Origin: Akkermansiaceae bacterium
GTDB taxonomy: Bacteria; Verrucomicrobiota; Verrucomicrobiia; Verrucomicrobiales; Akkermansiaceae
Length of the DNA stretch: 64,000 bases
Assembly (NCBI GenBank): GCA_019634595.1
Contig: JAHCBC010000001.1
Span: 558,001-622,000 of the forward strand
Direction of reading: 5' to 3'
The position numbers and the translations under genes are program-made. The notes beneath the pieces are model-generated. The model did no database searches. It saw only the letters and a program-made list of their open reading frames with translations, and was not told the DNA's origin. Of this stretch, positions 44,450-53,155 are shown in pieces (within the stretch, counting starts at the first letter, position 1; each line of letters opens with the position of its first letter).

Positions 44450-44598
44450 GGAGCGCGGACTTCAGTCCGCTTGGCTTCGAAAAGGATCTTGGTGCCAAAG
44501 GCCGATCTCGGACTTCCTGCGGACAATGGCTGCTGTGTCCGTCCTGATACCCACACGGCGCGACCGGATTCCCTGGTGCGGACTGAAGTCCGCGCTCC
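44450..44598. repeat. Palindromic element A, copy 1
   Basis: The arm at 44450-44479 contains GCGGACTTCAGTCCGC plus TTGGCTTCG. The arm at 44578-44598 is the reverse complement of the first 21 bases. About 98 bases lie between. Copies 2 and 3 are at 55521-55592 and 63887-63955. The element fills the gap 44443-44665 between two convergent genes. Confidence 0.85.
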
Positions 44599-44665
44599 AA
44601 AAGAAAAACCCGGTGGGCTTGTGGGCACCACCGGGTTTTCGAAATTCAGATCTCAGGTCAGCCGA

Positions 44666-45097
44666 TCAATAGCGCTGGGTGCGGCTGTGGCTGAAGTAGG
44701 TCTCGAAGCCGAGTTCCGGCGGGAATTCGGAGAGGCCGTCCTTGACGTTCATCTCGATGCGGTTGTCTTCGCCGCAGCGCTCGTAAGGTGGCTTGAAGGT
44801 GCCGCGGTAGGTCGGGCAGGTGAAGGTCACCAGTTCGTAGAAGCCATAACCCAGACGGCGGAGACCGCGGCTGGTGCCATCCACCACACCGTAGGACCAG
44901 CCAGCCTTGCGGCCGTGGTCATCGGTCTTGCGGACGATTTGCTCAGGAATTTCCATCACGCCGTAAAGGATGTTGCCGATCGCACGGCCAAGCTTGCGGG
45001 ACTTGGTGTATTGCGAGGCGGGAGGTGCGTGGATATCGGCGGAGACCACGCCGCACAGGGCGACCATGGAGGCAGCGATGACGAGGAGTTTTTTCAT
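44666..45097 (-). CDS. TIGR04073-like exosortase-associated protein
   Basis: The 143-residue exported protein starts with a signal (MKKLLVIAASMVALCGVVSA). It continues KLGRAIGNILYGVMEIPEQIVRK ... GWSYGVVDGTSRGLRRLGYGFYELVTFTCPTY. This closely fits the TIGR04073 family, associated with exosortase/PEP-CTERM genomes, in which K-LGR-I-N-L-G--E-P and G---G---R-G-G-YE--TF are typical. It converges with the PEP-CTERM gene across the repeat. The molecular role is unknown. Confidence 0.82.
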   Translation of the reverse strand: MKKLLVIAASMVALCGVVSADIHAPPASQYTKSRKLGRAIGNILYGVMEIPEQIVRKTDDHGRKAGWSYGVVDGTSRGLRRLGYGFYELVTFTCPTYRGTFKPPYERCGEDNRIEMNVKDGLSEFPPELGFETYFSHSRTQRY

Positions 45098-45271
45098 GCT
45101 GGGGGGAATGTTAGGGAGTTGGATGTGGGGTTGGCAATGGTTTTTTGGGCGAAATGATTCAGAAAACTTAATTATTGTCCGTGGCCCGTTTTCCGGCCCC
45201 TGCGGAGGGTTGGGAGGGTGGGGGATGCACCGGAAAAAGGCACGCGGGAATTGGCTTTTTTCGCCAGAAAC

Positions 45272-45309
45272 AAAAGGGCCGGGTCCACCTGATGTGGACC
45301 CAGCCCTTT
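45272..45309 (-). terminator. Rho-independent terminator of serA
   Basis: On the minus strand CAAAGGGCTGGGTCCAC and the reverse arm pair almost perfectly, with one mismatch and the inner stem GGGTCCAC/GTGGACCC. The tract TTTTGTTT follows. It lies 30 bases after the serA stop. Confidence 0.85.
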
Positions 45310-45338
45310 GCTGAAAACCGGTCGAACCGGCGGTTGCC

Positions 45339-46934
45339 TCAAAGCTCGAAGCTGAGCACCCGCAGGATGCCCGGAGTGGCGCGGAGGGACTCCAGCATGG
45401 TGGCTGGTGGCTCCGTATCCACCTCGATGACGGTGACGGCGGTGTTCTTGTCGCGGTTACGGCTGAGGGACATGTTGGCGATGTTCACGGAAGCCGCGCC
45501 CAGCGCGCTGCCGATGACACCGACGATGCCCGGGCGGTCGTCGTTCTCCACGAAGAGGAAACGGCCTGCCGGGTTGGTCTCCACGTAGTGACCCGCGATG
45601 TGGACGATCCGGGCGGACTTGCCGACCAGGGTGCCCGCCACGGTGGTGGTTTCACCGCCCTTGCTCACGCTCACCTCGATGAGGTCGGTGAAGGTGCTGG
45701 CGAGCGCCGCGGTGGACTCCGTGACCTGGATGCCGTGCGCCTTGGCGATGGCCGGGGCGTTGATCAGGTTGACCTGCGCCTCGTGATGGGCGGCGGAAAG
45801 GTAGCCGCTGAGGACGGAACGCTTCACCAGCTCCGTGTCGATCTCGGAAACCGGGCCGACGTAGGAAACCTTGATGCTGTCCGACTGGGCCGGGCCGATC
45901 TTGTAGAGCAGCTTGCCCAGGGACTGGGCGAGGTCGAGGTAGGGGCCGACTTCTTCGATGGTCTTGCTGTCGAGGTTCGGCATGTTCACCGCGTTGCGAA
46001 TCTCCCCGGTGACGAGGAAGTCCTTCACCTGGTGCGCCACTTCGATACCCACGTTCTCCTGTGCTTCCGCGGTGGAGGCACCGAGGTGCGGGGTGAAGAC
46101 GGCCTTGTTCGAGGAAAACAGCGGGAAATCCGCCGGAGGAGGCTCGACTTCATAGACGTCCAGCGCGATGCCGCCGAGGTGGCCGGAGTCGAGCGCTGCC
46201 TTCGCGGCGGCTTCATCGACCAGACCGCCACGGGCGCAGTTGACGACCAGCGCACCCTTGTTGAGCAGGGCGATGCGGTCGGAGTTGATGATGTGCTGGG
46301 TCTCCGGGGTGAGGGGCACGTGCAGGGTCACCAGGTCCGCGCCGGTGAGGGCGGCTTCCGGGGTCTCCGCATGCTCCACTTTCAGCGACTTCGCGCGGTC
46401 AGCGGTCAGGAATGGATCATAGGCAACGACGGTGATGCCGAAGGCCTGCGCGCGCTTCGCGAACTCCGAACCGATGCGGCCCATGCCGAGGATGGCCAGG
46501 CGCTTGCCGAAGACTTCCTTGCCCTCGAAGGATTTGCGGTCCCATTTCCCGGCGATGACCGTGGCGTGGGCCTGCGGGATGTTCCGGGCCAGAGAGAGCA
46601 TCAGGGAGAAAGCATGCTCCGCGGTTGAGATGGTGTTGCCGCTGGGGGTGTTCATCACCACCACGCCGTGGTCCGTTGCGGCTGCACGGTCGATGTTGTC
46701 CACACCCACGCCCGCACGGCCGATGGCCTTCAGGTTGGTGGCGGCGGCGAAAACCTCTGCGGTGACCTTCGTTTGGGAGCGGACGACAAGGCCATGATAG
46801 TCGCCGATGATCTTGAGAAGCTCCTCGGGCTTGAGTCCGGTATTCACGTCCACGGAGATCCCGGGAGCAGTACGGAGTGCTTCAACGCCTTTTTCCGAAA
46901 TGGGATCGGAAACCAACACACGATAGGTGGCCAT
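45339..46934 (-). CDS. serA: D-3-phosphoglycerate dehydrogenase
   Basis: SerA oxidises 3-phosphoglycerate in the first step of serine synthesis. The NAD Rossmann motif is AILGMGRIGSEFAKRA. The catalytic Arg is in VNCARGGLVDE, the Glu in ALDVYEVEPPP and the His in FTPHLGASTAEAQ. An allosteric substrate-binding domain (about residues 320-450) and a C-terminal ACT domain (about 455-531, VENDDRPGIVGVIGSALG) indicate feedback regulation, as in long SerA. I chose ATG 46934 (MATYRVLVSDPI), giving 531 residues. The next step, the HAD phosphatase SerB, may be in the fusion at 10590. Confidence 0.96.
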   Translation of the reverse strand: MATYRVLVSDPISEKGVEALRTAPGISVDVNTGLKPEELLKIIGDYHGLVVRSQTKVTAEVFAAATNLKAIGRAGVGVDNIDRAAATDHGVVVMNTPSGNTISTAEHAFSLMLSLARNIPQAHATVIAGKWDRKSFEGKEVFGKRLAILGMGRIGSEFAKRAQAFGITVVAYDPFLTADRAKSLKVEHAETPEAALTGADLVTLHVPLTPETQHIINSDRIALLNKGALVVNCARGGLVDEAAAKAALDSGHLGGIALDVYEVEPPPADFPLFSSNKAVFTPHLGASTAEAQENVGIEVAHQVKDFLVTGEIRNAVNMPNLDSKTIEEVGPYLDLAQSLGKLLYKIGPAQSDSIKVSYVGPVSEIDTELVKRSVLSGYLSAAHHEAQVNLINAPAIAKAHGIQVTESTAALASTFTDLIEVSVSKGGETTTVAGTLVGKSARIVHIAGHYVETNPAGRFLFVENDDRPGIVGVIGSALGAASVNIANMSLSRNRDKNTAVTVIEVDTEPPATMLESLRATPGILRVLSFEL

Positions 46935-47015
46935 AGGGGCGGGGGAATAACCCGCGGGCCGCCCGCTTGGCAAGGGTTTGCGGTGAAAAAAGCGGCTGCT
47001 GTGGATGGGGTTTGC

Positions 47016-48176
47016 TCACTCCCCGGTATCCCAGCCGGCGGAGGTGCGCAGCATGGAGTCCAGGTTCTTTTTCATCCCCGGTTCCTTCACCTGCGCCAGC
47101 CATTCTCTGGCTTCCGAGGGTTTTCCGGACTCTCCCGCACTGAGGGCGAAGGCCCATGAGGCGTCGTCGTGCTGGGCGTTGGTGAAGCCTGCGGAATGCT
47201 CCCGGTACCACCGCACGGCTGCCTCCCTGTCGTTTTTCGCCCAGATTCCCAGCACGTTCCGCAGGGGGGTGTTCGGACGCTCCGGATACTTTGCGTTCAG
47301 GGAGAATTCGACGGCTTCCCGCGGGGTGGCGTGGGCCATCTGGTTGACGATCTCCATCTGGGTCTCCCCGAAATACGGACTGGCCGCCGGGATGCGCAGC
47401 CGCAGCTCGTGCATGCGGAGGATGGGCTTCGTGGCGGTGTCTTCCAGGATCTTCCGCATCAGCAGGCGGTCCTCCACCAGACCCCTGGAGTGCAGGGAAT
47501 CCACGATGATCTTCGCCAGTTCCGCGTCCGGGCCGGAAAACTGGCGTTCCAGATACGCGGACACGGCATTCTTCAATATCCCGTCCAGTTCCGGATACCG
47601 TGATGCGAACAACTCGATCCCCCGGAGCGGCACGCGTGGCAGATAGGAGGTCAGCGCGGTGGCGGCGTCCCCGTTTTCCGGAAAGCCGGAGATCCGACTG
47701 ACGATTTCCGCTTCATCCAGCTTCGCCGCCTCGAAGAATGCCTTGATGCCCGCATTTCTGGCCACGGATGCCTCTGGCTCGATCAAAGTGAAAGCATCGT
47801 CCGCATGACCGGCCGCACAGAGCCGGGCGATGGCCTCCGCAGCCACCCGGCCACGGCCGGAGGCACCGCCGAACTCCCTGGACTCCGTCACCAACCTTTT
47901 CGCCTCCTCCACGGACAGGGGGGGCAGCGCGCTGTCCGCTGGCAGGAGCGGCGGGCGGGTCACGGATTTGAGGGCCGCGGCCTGTTTTTCCCGCAATTCG
48001 CGGTAGGGGCTTTTGAAAGTCCCTTCGGCCTGGGCCTTTGGGGCGGCGGTGGGGGATGCCTGCCACGGACGCGTGCCGTTTTCCCGGGAGGTCCGCAGCC
48101 CCAGCACCACCGCGCAGCCTGCCAGCAGCAGGGCTGGGGCATAGCGGGTCAGGGTGGGTTTCGCGGATTCAGGCAT
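47016..48176 (-). CDS. Membrane-anchored helical paralogue (third family member)
   Basis: From ATG 48176 (MPESAKPTLTRYAPALLLAGCAVVLGL) the product is 386 residues with a single hydrophobic N-terminal segment, perhaps lipidated at LLLAGC. The body is an array of helical hairpins, with WAKNDREAAVRWYREH matching the motif seen in the two proteins at 1-2406. The final helices (ASWAFALSAGESGKPSEAREWLAQV) suggest TPR/SEL1-like repeats. It is divergent from the sulfatase. The function is unknown. Confidence 0.8.
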   Translation of the reverse strand: MPESAKPTLTRYAPALLLAGCAVVLGLRTSRENGTRPWQASPTAAPKAQAEGTFKSPYRELREKQAAALKSVTRPPLLPADSALPPLSVEEAKRLVTESREFGGASGRGRVAAEAIARLCAAGHADDAFTLIEPEASVARNAGIKAFFEAAKLDEAEIVSRISGFPENGDAATALTSYLPRVPLRGIELFASRYPELDGILKNAVSAYLERQFSGPDAELAKIIVDSLHSRGLVEDRLLMRKILEDTATKPILRMHELRLRIPAASPYFGETQMEIVNQMAHATPREAVEFSLNAKYPERPNTPLRNVLGIWAKNDREAAVRWYREHSAGFTNAQHDDASWAFALSAGESGKPSEAREWLAQVKEPGMKKNLDSMLRTSAGWDTGE

Positions 48177-48244
48177 CCGGTTCCATCTCAGCGGAAAAGG
48201 ATTTGCTGGCAATGCGAAACCTTTTCAGGCGGGCTGGGTTGATG

Positions 48245-49645
48245 ATGGGAATGAAACGATGGATTTGCGGGGCATTCGTGGGGCTGGTCATGTCTGGTGC
48301 CGCGCAGGAACAGAAGCGGCCGAACATTGTCTGGATCGTCGGTGAGGATCTGGGGCCGGAACTGGGCTGCTACGGGGATCCGGACGCAATCACGCCGAAT
48401 CTCGACAAGCTGGCGGCGGAAGGTGCCCGTTTTACGAAGGCTTTCACCCATGCCCCGGTCTGCGCGCCCAGCCGCCATGGACTCATCACCGGGCAGTATC
48501 CGATCAAGACGGGGGCCATGCACATGCGCTCGAAGCTGGTGAATCCGCCCGTGACTTTCACGAAGCTGCTGCGGGACAGCGGCTACCACGTTTCCTGGCC
48601 GGGGAAGACGGATTTCAACTTCGATCAGCCGCAGGAGTTCCGGGATTCCCAGAAGAACTGGTGGACGCAGGATGAGGTGCCGGAGGGGCCGTTCTTCGCC
48701 TACGCGAACTTCACCGTCTCCCATGAAAGCCAGGTGCGGAATGACGGGGACAAGTATGCGGAAAACACGAAACGGCTCACTCCCGCGCAACGCCGTGACC
48801 CTGCCCAAGTGAAGCTCCCGCCATTCTGGCCGGACGCACCGGAGGTCCGCCGGGAGGTGGCGAACTACCATGACCTCGTCACTGCCGTGGATTACAACGC
48901 GGGCGACGTGCTGGCGTGGTTGGACAAGCACGGGCTGGCGGAAAACACCATCGTCATCTACTTCGGCGACCATGGCCGGGGCATGGCCCGCTACAAGCGG
49001 TGGTGCTATGACACGGGCACCCACGTCGGCCTCATCGTCCGCTGGCCCGGAAAGATCGGGGCGGGGGAGGTCCGGGACGGTCTGGTGGAGTTCGTGGACC
49101 TGCCCGCCACCGCACTGGCGATGGCCGGAGTGCCGGTGCCGGAAAGTTTCGACGGGGTTCCTTTCATGGACAAGGACGGGAAGGCCACCAACCAACGGAA
49201 ATACGTCCACTCCCACCGCGACTATATGGATGAGGCCTATGACCGCATCCGCAGTGTGAGCGACGGCGAATGGCGCTATGTGCGGAACTTCGAGCCGCAG
49301 GTCCCATATTCCCTGCGCAATGACTACATGGAGCGCGGCAGGACCATGCAGGTCTGGCGCCAATGGGCGGCGGAGGGAAAGCTGGATGCCATCCAGTCGA
49401 TCCACTTCAGGAAGGACAAGCCGAAGGAGGAACTCTACCACAGCAAAGCGGATCCCTTTGAGGTGCGGAACGTCATCGAAGATCCGGCGAACGCCACGAA
49501 GCTCGCGGAACTCCGCGCGGAGTGCGACCGCTGGCTGGCCGCCACCGGCGACAAGGGCGCGGTTCCCGTGGAGAAGCTCATCGCGGACGGCATCATCCAC
49601 CCTAGGAACAAGGACTACGAGGAACGGGCGAAGAGGGCGAAGTGA
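48245..49645 (+). CDS. Exported sulfatase, heparan N-sulfatase-like
   Basis: The 466-residue protein has a short signal (MGMKRWICGAFVGLVMSGAA). The type I sulfatase fold starts IVWIVGEDLGPELGCYGDPDAITPNLDKLAAEG. The formylglycine motif is CAPSR (in THAPVCAPSRHG), so it needs a maturation enzyme. Other metal residues are in VIYFGDHGRGMARYK. Of the sulfatase subfamilies it looks most like N-sulfoglucosamine sulfohydrolase. The start may be 48242, 48245 or 48251. It lies upstream of a metallophosphoesterase gene on the same strand. Confidence 0.92.
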   Translation: MGMKRWICGAFVGLVMSGAAQEQKRPNIVWIVGEDLGPELGCYGDPDAITPNLDKLAAEGARFTKAFTHAPVCAPSRHGLITGQYPIKTGAMHMRSKLVNPPVTFTKLLRDSGYHVSWPGKTDFNFDQPQEFRDSQKNWWTQDEVPEGPFFAYANFTVSHESQVRNDGDKYAENTKRLTPAQRRDPAQVKLPPFWPDAPEVRREVANYHDLVTAVDYNAGDVLAWLDKHGLAENTIVIYFGDHGRGMARYKRWCYDTGTHVGLIVRWPGKIGAGEVRDGLVEFVDLPATALAMAGVPVPESFDGVPFMDKDGKATNQRKYVHSHRDYMDEAYDRIRSVSDGEWRYVRNFEPQVPYSLRNDYMERGRTMQVWRQWAAEGKLDAIQSIHFRKDKPKEELYHSKADPFEVRNVIEDPANATKLAELRAECDRWLAATGDKGAVPVEKLIADGIIHPRNKDYEERAKRAK

Positions 49646-49795
49646 GAGTGATCTCCCGGGGAAAAGGCCTCATCCTTTTTCATTGTGTCGGAACGGTCAT
49701 TTCATAATCACTGTAATTCGTTGGATACGTGCAATGCGTGATTGAAAGACGCCGGTCCGGAGATTCCTCCACCGGCTCCACCATGTGAGAAAACC

Positions 49796-50836
49796 ATGAA
49801 ACGCCGTGATTTCCTGAAACCCGCCGCCGGGGCTGGCCTTGCCGCCCTTCTCCCTTCCGCCGCCTTCGCGCAGGATACCCCTCCGCATGCGGAGAAAGTC
49901 CCGCAGACCCCGTTCGACGCGCCGCCGGGGACATGGACGCTCGCCGCCTTTCCGGACAGCCAGAGCCTCACCCGCCTGCATCCGGAGGTCTTCATCCGCC
50001 AGGCGGAATGGGTGGCGGCGCACAAGGCCAGCCATGACATCCGCTTCGTCGCCCACCTCGGGGACATCACGGACAACAACCTGCCGGAACAGTGGGCGAA
50101 CGCGAAGAAGGCGATGGATGTTCTGAAAAAGGCGGGCGTGCCCTACTCCCTCCTGCCCGGGAACCACGACCTCGGCCCAAACGGGAAGTGCATGGACCGC
50201 ACCACCCTGATGAATGATTTCTTCAAGCCGGAGGACTATGCCAACAGTGGCAGCGTGGCCTACTTCGAAGCCGGGAAAATGGAGAACTCCGCCCACATTT
50301 TCTCCACCCCGCAGGGCGACTACCTCCTGCTCGCACTGGAATTCGGCCCGCGCGATGCCGTTGTGGCTTGGGCGGAGCAGGTGGTGACCGCGCGGCCGAA
50401 GCATACCGTCATCCTCACCACACACGCCTATCTCTACGATGACGATACGCGTTATGATTTCCCCAAGCTCGGCAAAAATCAGACTTGGAACCCGAACACC
50501 TACGGCGTCGCCAAACTGGAACCCGTGAACGATGGCGAGGCCCTCTGGACCAAGCTCGCTGGCAAGCACGCCAACGTCCGCTTCACCCTCAACGGCCATG
50601 TCCTCCACGATGGCGCGGGCCGTCTCGCCAGCAAGGGCAGCGCCGGACAGACTGTCCACCAGCTCCTCTCCAACTACCAGAGCGGCGTGAAACCCGACCG
50701 CCCCTTCCGCGGCGGCGGCTTCTTCCGCCTCATGCAGTTCCTCCCGGACGGAAAGACCGTCCGCGTGAAAACCTACTCCCCATGGCTGGACCAGTGGCTG
50801 ACGGATGACCAGCAGCAGTTTGAGTTGGTGATGTGA
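49796..50836 (+). CDS. Tat-exported metallophosphoesterase
   Basis: The 346-residue protein begins MKRRDFLKPAAGAGLAALLP, a twin-arginine signal. It has a calcineurin-like phosphoesterase core: AAFPDSQ, FVAHLGDITDNN, LLPGNHDLG, LTTHAYLYDD and LNGHVLHDG. These give the five metal-ligand motifs D-x-Q/H, GD, GNHD, H and GH. It precedes trpE but with separate function. Its substrate is unknown, perhaps a phosphate ester or a cell-envelope polymer. It lies 150 bases after the sulfatase, a region with degenerate AATCACTG-type repeats. Confidence 0.92.
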   Translation: MKRRDFLKPAAGAGLAALLPSAAFAQDTPPHAEKVPQTPFDAPPGTWTLAAFPDSQSLTRLHPEVFIRQAEWVAAHKASHDIRFVAHLGDITDNNLPEQWANAKKAMDVLKKAGVPYSLLPGNHDLGPNGKCMDRTTLMNDFFKPEDYANSGSVAYFEAGKMENSAHIFSTPQGDYLLLALEFGPRDAVVAWAEQVVTARPKHTVILTTHAYLYDDDTRYDFPKLGKNQTWNPNTYGVAKLEPVNDGEALWTKLAGKHANVRFTLNGHVLHDGAGRLASKGSAGQTVHQLLSNYQSGVKPDRPFRGGGFFRLMQFLPDGKTVRVKTYSPWLDQWLTDDQQQFELVM

Positions 50837-50934
50837 CGGTCCCAGTAATCTCCGGAACAAAGGACAGGCGGATAGGAATCGGGCCATCCTCCGCGCTTGC
50901 GGAAACCGGGCGGCTGGGGAAGAGTCGCGGCCTT

Positions 50935-52434
50935 GTGAGTTCCATTCCGGTTGAACCATCGTTGGAAGTCTTCGCCGGGCTGGCGGAGCGGGGCAATGTC
51001 GTGCCCGTCTACACCCAGCTCGCCGCTGACTTTGAAACCCCGCTCTCGGCTTATCTGAAGCTGAGGGACAGCCGCCATTCTTTCCTGCTCGAAAGCGCCG
51101 AGAGCACGGAAAAGGGCGGCCGATGGTCGATCCTGGGGAGCGGACCACGCGCGGTTTTCGAAGCCCGCGGAAAGGAAATCACGGTCCGCGAGGGCTCCAA
51201 GTCCCGGAGCTACACCGCGCCGGATGATGTGCTGGCAGCGCTGGAGCGCGAAATGTCAGCCTACCATCCGGTGACGCATGGCGCCCTGCCTCCCTTCACG
51301 GGCGGTCTGGTCGGCTATCTGTCGTATGACGCCGTCCGCCAGTTCGAGCCGACCATCGGCCCTCCTCCGGAGGATGCGCTGGGCATTCCGGACGCCATTT
51401 TCATGCTGGCGGACACGCTGGTCGTGTTCGACCACCGTCTGCGCCGCCTGCAGGTCATCGCCAACGCCATCGTAGAGGAATCCGCCTCGGTGGAGGAGGC
51501 CTACGCTGCCGCCCGCGGAAAGATCGAAGCCATCGTGGAGATCCTGAACCGGCCGTTCCACGTTCCGGCGCTCAACGGCCTGACGGACTACGACCTGCCG
51601 GAAATCAAGAGCAACACCTCCCAGGAGGAGTTCGAGAAAATGGTGCGGGACGGGAAGGAATTCATCGCCGCGGGTGATGTCTTCCAGTTCGTGCCCAGCC
51701 AGAGGTTCGAGACGGACTTCGACCGCCCTCCGGTGGACCTCTACCGGGCGCTGCGTTTCGTGAACCCGTCGCCGTATTTGTTCATCCTGGAACTGGGGGA
51801 CTTCGCGCTCGTCGGCAGCTCGCCGGAGGTGCATGTCCGCTCCATCAACGGGAAGATCGACATCCGCCCCATCGCCGGAACGCGCTGGAGGGGGAAAACG
51901 GAAGCGGAGGACGACGCGCTGGCGGCAGACCTGCTGGCGGACCCGAAGGAGCGGGCGGAGCACCTCATGCTGGTGGACCTCGCCCGCAACGACGTGGGCC
52001 GCATTGCGAAACACGGGGCCGTGAAGGTCGATGATTTCATGATCATCGAGCGTTACAGCCATGTGATGCACATCGTTTCCAACGTGACCGGTGAGCTGGA
52101 CCCATCCCACAGCGCGTATGACGTGCTGCGGGCGACCTTTCCCGCGGGCACCGTCAGCGGCGCTCCGAAGATCCGCGCCATGCAGATCATCAACTCGCTG
52201 GAAAAGAACAAGCGCTGCGCCTACGCGGGCGCGGTCGGCTACTTCGGGTTCGATGGCTCGCATGATTCGTGCATCACCCTCCGTACCTGTCTGCTGAAAG
52301 GCGGAAAGGCCTACGTGCAGGCGGGAGCCGGTGTCGTGGCGGATTCCGATCCGACCTATGAGTATGAGGAAACCCGTAACAAGGCCAAGGGCATGCTGCG
52401 TGCCGTGGCTCTGGCGAAAACCCTCGGTGCCTAA
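50935..52434 (+). CDS. trpE: Anthranilate synthase component I
   Basis: TrpE converts chorismate to anthranilate with TrpG. The regulatory tryptophan site is near SFLLESAEST. The chorismate-binding domain has IKSNTSQEEFEKMV, IRPIAGTRWRGKT, HLMLVDLARNDVGR and GTVSGAPKIRAMQII. The open frame begins at 50833, but that segment resembles nothing. GTG 50935 (VSSIPVEPSLEVFAGLAERGNVVPVY) gives 499 residues, a normal length. trpG follows 18 bases downstream. An aminodeoxychorismate synthase role is less likely given length and the Trp-site motif. Confidence 0.94.
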   Translation: MSSIPVEPSLEVFAGLAERGNVVPVYTQLAADFETPLSAYLKLRDSRHSFLLESAESTEKGGRWSILGSGPRAVFEARGKEITVREGSKSRSYTAPDDVLAALEREMSAYHPVTHGALPPFTGGLVGYLSYDAVRQFEPTIGPPPEDALGIPDAIFMLADTLVVFDHRLRRLQVIANAIVEESASVEEAYAAARGKIEAIVEILNRPFHVPALNGLTDYDLPEIKSNTSQEEFEKMVRDGKEFIAAGDVFQFVPSQRFETDFDRPPVDLYRALRFVNPSPYLFILELGDFALVGSSPEVHVRSINGKIDIRPIAGTRWRGKTEAEDDALAADLLADPKERAEHLMLVDLARNDVGRIAKHGAVKVDDFMIIERYSHVMHIVSNVTGELDPSHSAYDVLRATFPAGTVSGAPKIRAMQIINSLEKNKRCAYAGAVGYFGFDGSHDSCITLRTCLLKGGKAYVQAGAGVVADSDPTYEYEETRNKAKGMLRAVALAKTLGA

Positions 52435-52452
52435 CCCCATACCACCACGACC

Positions 52453-53016
<564 letters not shown>

Positions 53017-53040
53017 GCCTCTCCCGGATGATGAATCACC

Positions 53041-53073
53041 ACGGCGGCGGCCTCCATGGTCGCCGCCGTTTTT
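53041..53073 (+). terminator. Rho-independent terminator after trpG
   Basis: The stem ACGGCGGCG/CGCCGCCGT with an 11-base loop is followed by five T residues (53069-53073). It lies 24 bases after the trpG stop codon. Confidence 0.85.
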
Positions 53074-53080
53074 CTTGGGG

Positions 53081-53110
53081 CGGCATGGAGGGCGGTCCCT
53101 GCCTTCCGTT
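53081..53110. repeat. Diverged single arm of element B
   Basis: This stretch matches the right arm of the inverted repeat at 2522-2549 in most positions, including GGTCCCTGCC. It is unpaired here and lies just upstream of the FAD oxidoreductase. Confidence 0.6.
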
Positions 53111-53155
53111 GATAGCTCCGCCCCGCTTCCGCAGTATCGGACAGCCACTGTTTTC

